From: Glandiceps talaboti | Taxonomy: Eukaryota; Hemichordata; Enteropneusta; Spengelidae | Length of the DNA: 64,000 nt | Reading direction: 5' to 3' | NCBI RefSeq assembly: GCF_964340395.1 | Contig: NC_135556.1 | Location: 27,177,685-27,241,684, forward strand | Shown here: positions 63,967 through 64,000 of the stretch, one piece after another | How positions within the stretch are numbered: position 1 is the stretch's first letter | Layout: each line of letters opens with the position of its first letter | Position numbers and translations under genes: made by a program | Notes under the pieces: model-generated | Databases searched by the model: none | What the model was told of the DNA's origin: nothing | The model's input: only the letters and a program-made list of their open reading frames with translations

Positions 63967-64000
63967 GTTATTGTGGGTGGAATTTAGATTGTCTGTGCAA

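Overview
The window is intron-rich, AT-rich animal nuclear DNA packed with microsatellites and minisatellites. GT-AG introns, secreted fibrinogen-domain lectins, an NWD-type NACHT/WD40 protein and tRNA-derived SINEs fit a marine bilaterian invertebrate. I cannot place it more finely from sequence alone. I see no bacterial operon, CRISPR array or integrated virus.

Four complete multi-exon genes could be assembled by reading splice sites and checking that every intron phase closes. (1) Minus strand, 19070 down to 2850: an 18-exon, about 1751-residue NACHT and WD-repeat STAND protein of the NWD1/NWD2 family. Its first exon gives a MGCGAS start, a likely myristoylation/palmitoylation signal. (2) Plus strand, 20663-24219: a 5-exon secreted protein of about 428 residues with a PAN/apple-like domain, a degenerate EGF-like module, a sushi (CCP) domain and a fibrinogen C-terminal (FBG) domain. 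(3) Plus strand, 30813-39934: a 6-exon secreted protein of about 536 residues with five tectonin-like repeats, a Pro/Thr linker, a CCP and an FBG domain. (4) Minus strand, 61509 down to 44182: an 11-exon EXOSC9 (exosome subunit Rrp45), about 399 residues. A fifth gene, ATP6V0C (V-ATPase proteolipid subunit c, 157 residues), is complete on the plus strand in 3 exons at 61954-63641. A GC-rich terminal exon of an unknown plus-strand gene may end at 94.

Layout: two head-to-head gene pairs. The NACHT/WD gene and the first FBG gene share 1.6 kb of upstream DNA, and EXOSC9 and ATP6V0C share only about 440 bp, which carries three TFE/CLEAR-like E-boxes. The left half reads as an innate-recognition neighbourhood, with one cytosolic STAND sensor candidate next to two tandem secreted lectin-like genes. 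The right half is housekeeping.

Repeats: EXOSC9 introns hold at least seven different minisatellite families, the largest being a 70-bp unit repeated 28 times. They also hold two LINE fragments, two SINEs and a long hairpin element. Foldback or inverted-repeat elements lie at 445-1736, 3781-4260 and about 60340-60925. The most notable points are the tectonin-CCP-FBG fusion, the extra cysteines shared by both FBG domains, the acylation-type start of the NACHT protein, the E-boxes in the shared promoter, and the triplicated 5' splice site of an EXOSC9 exon.
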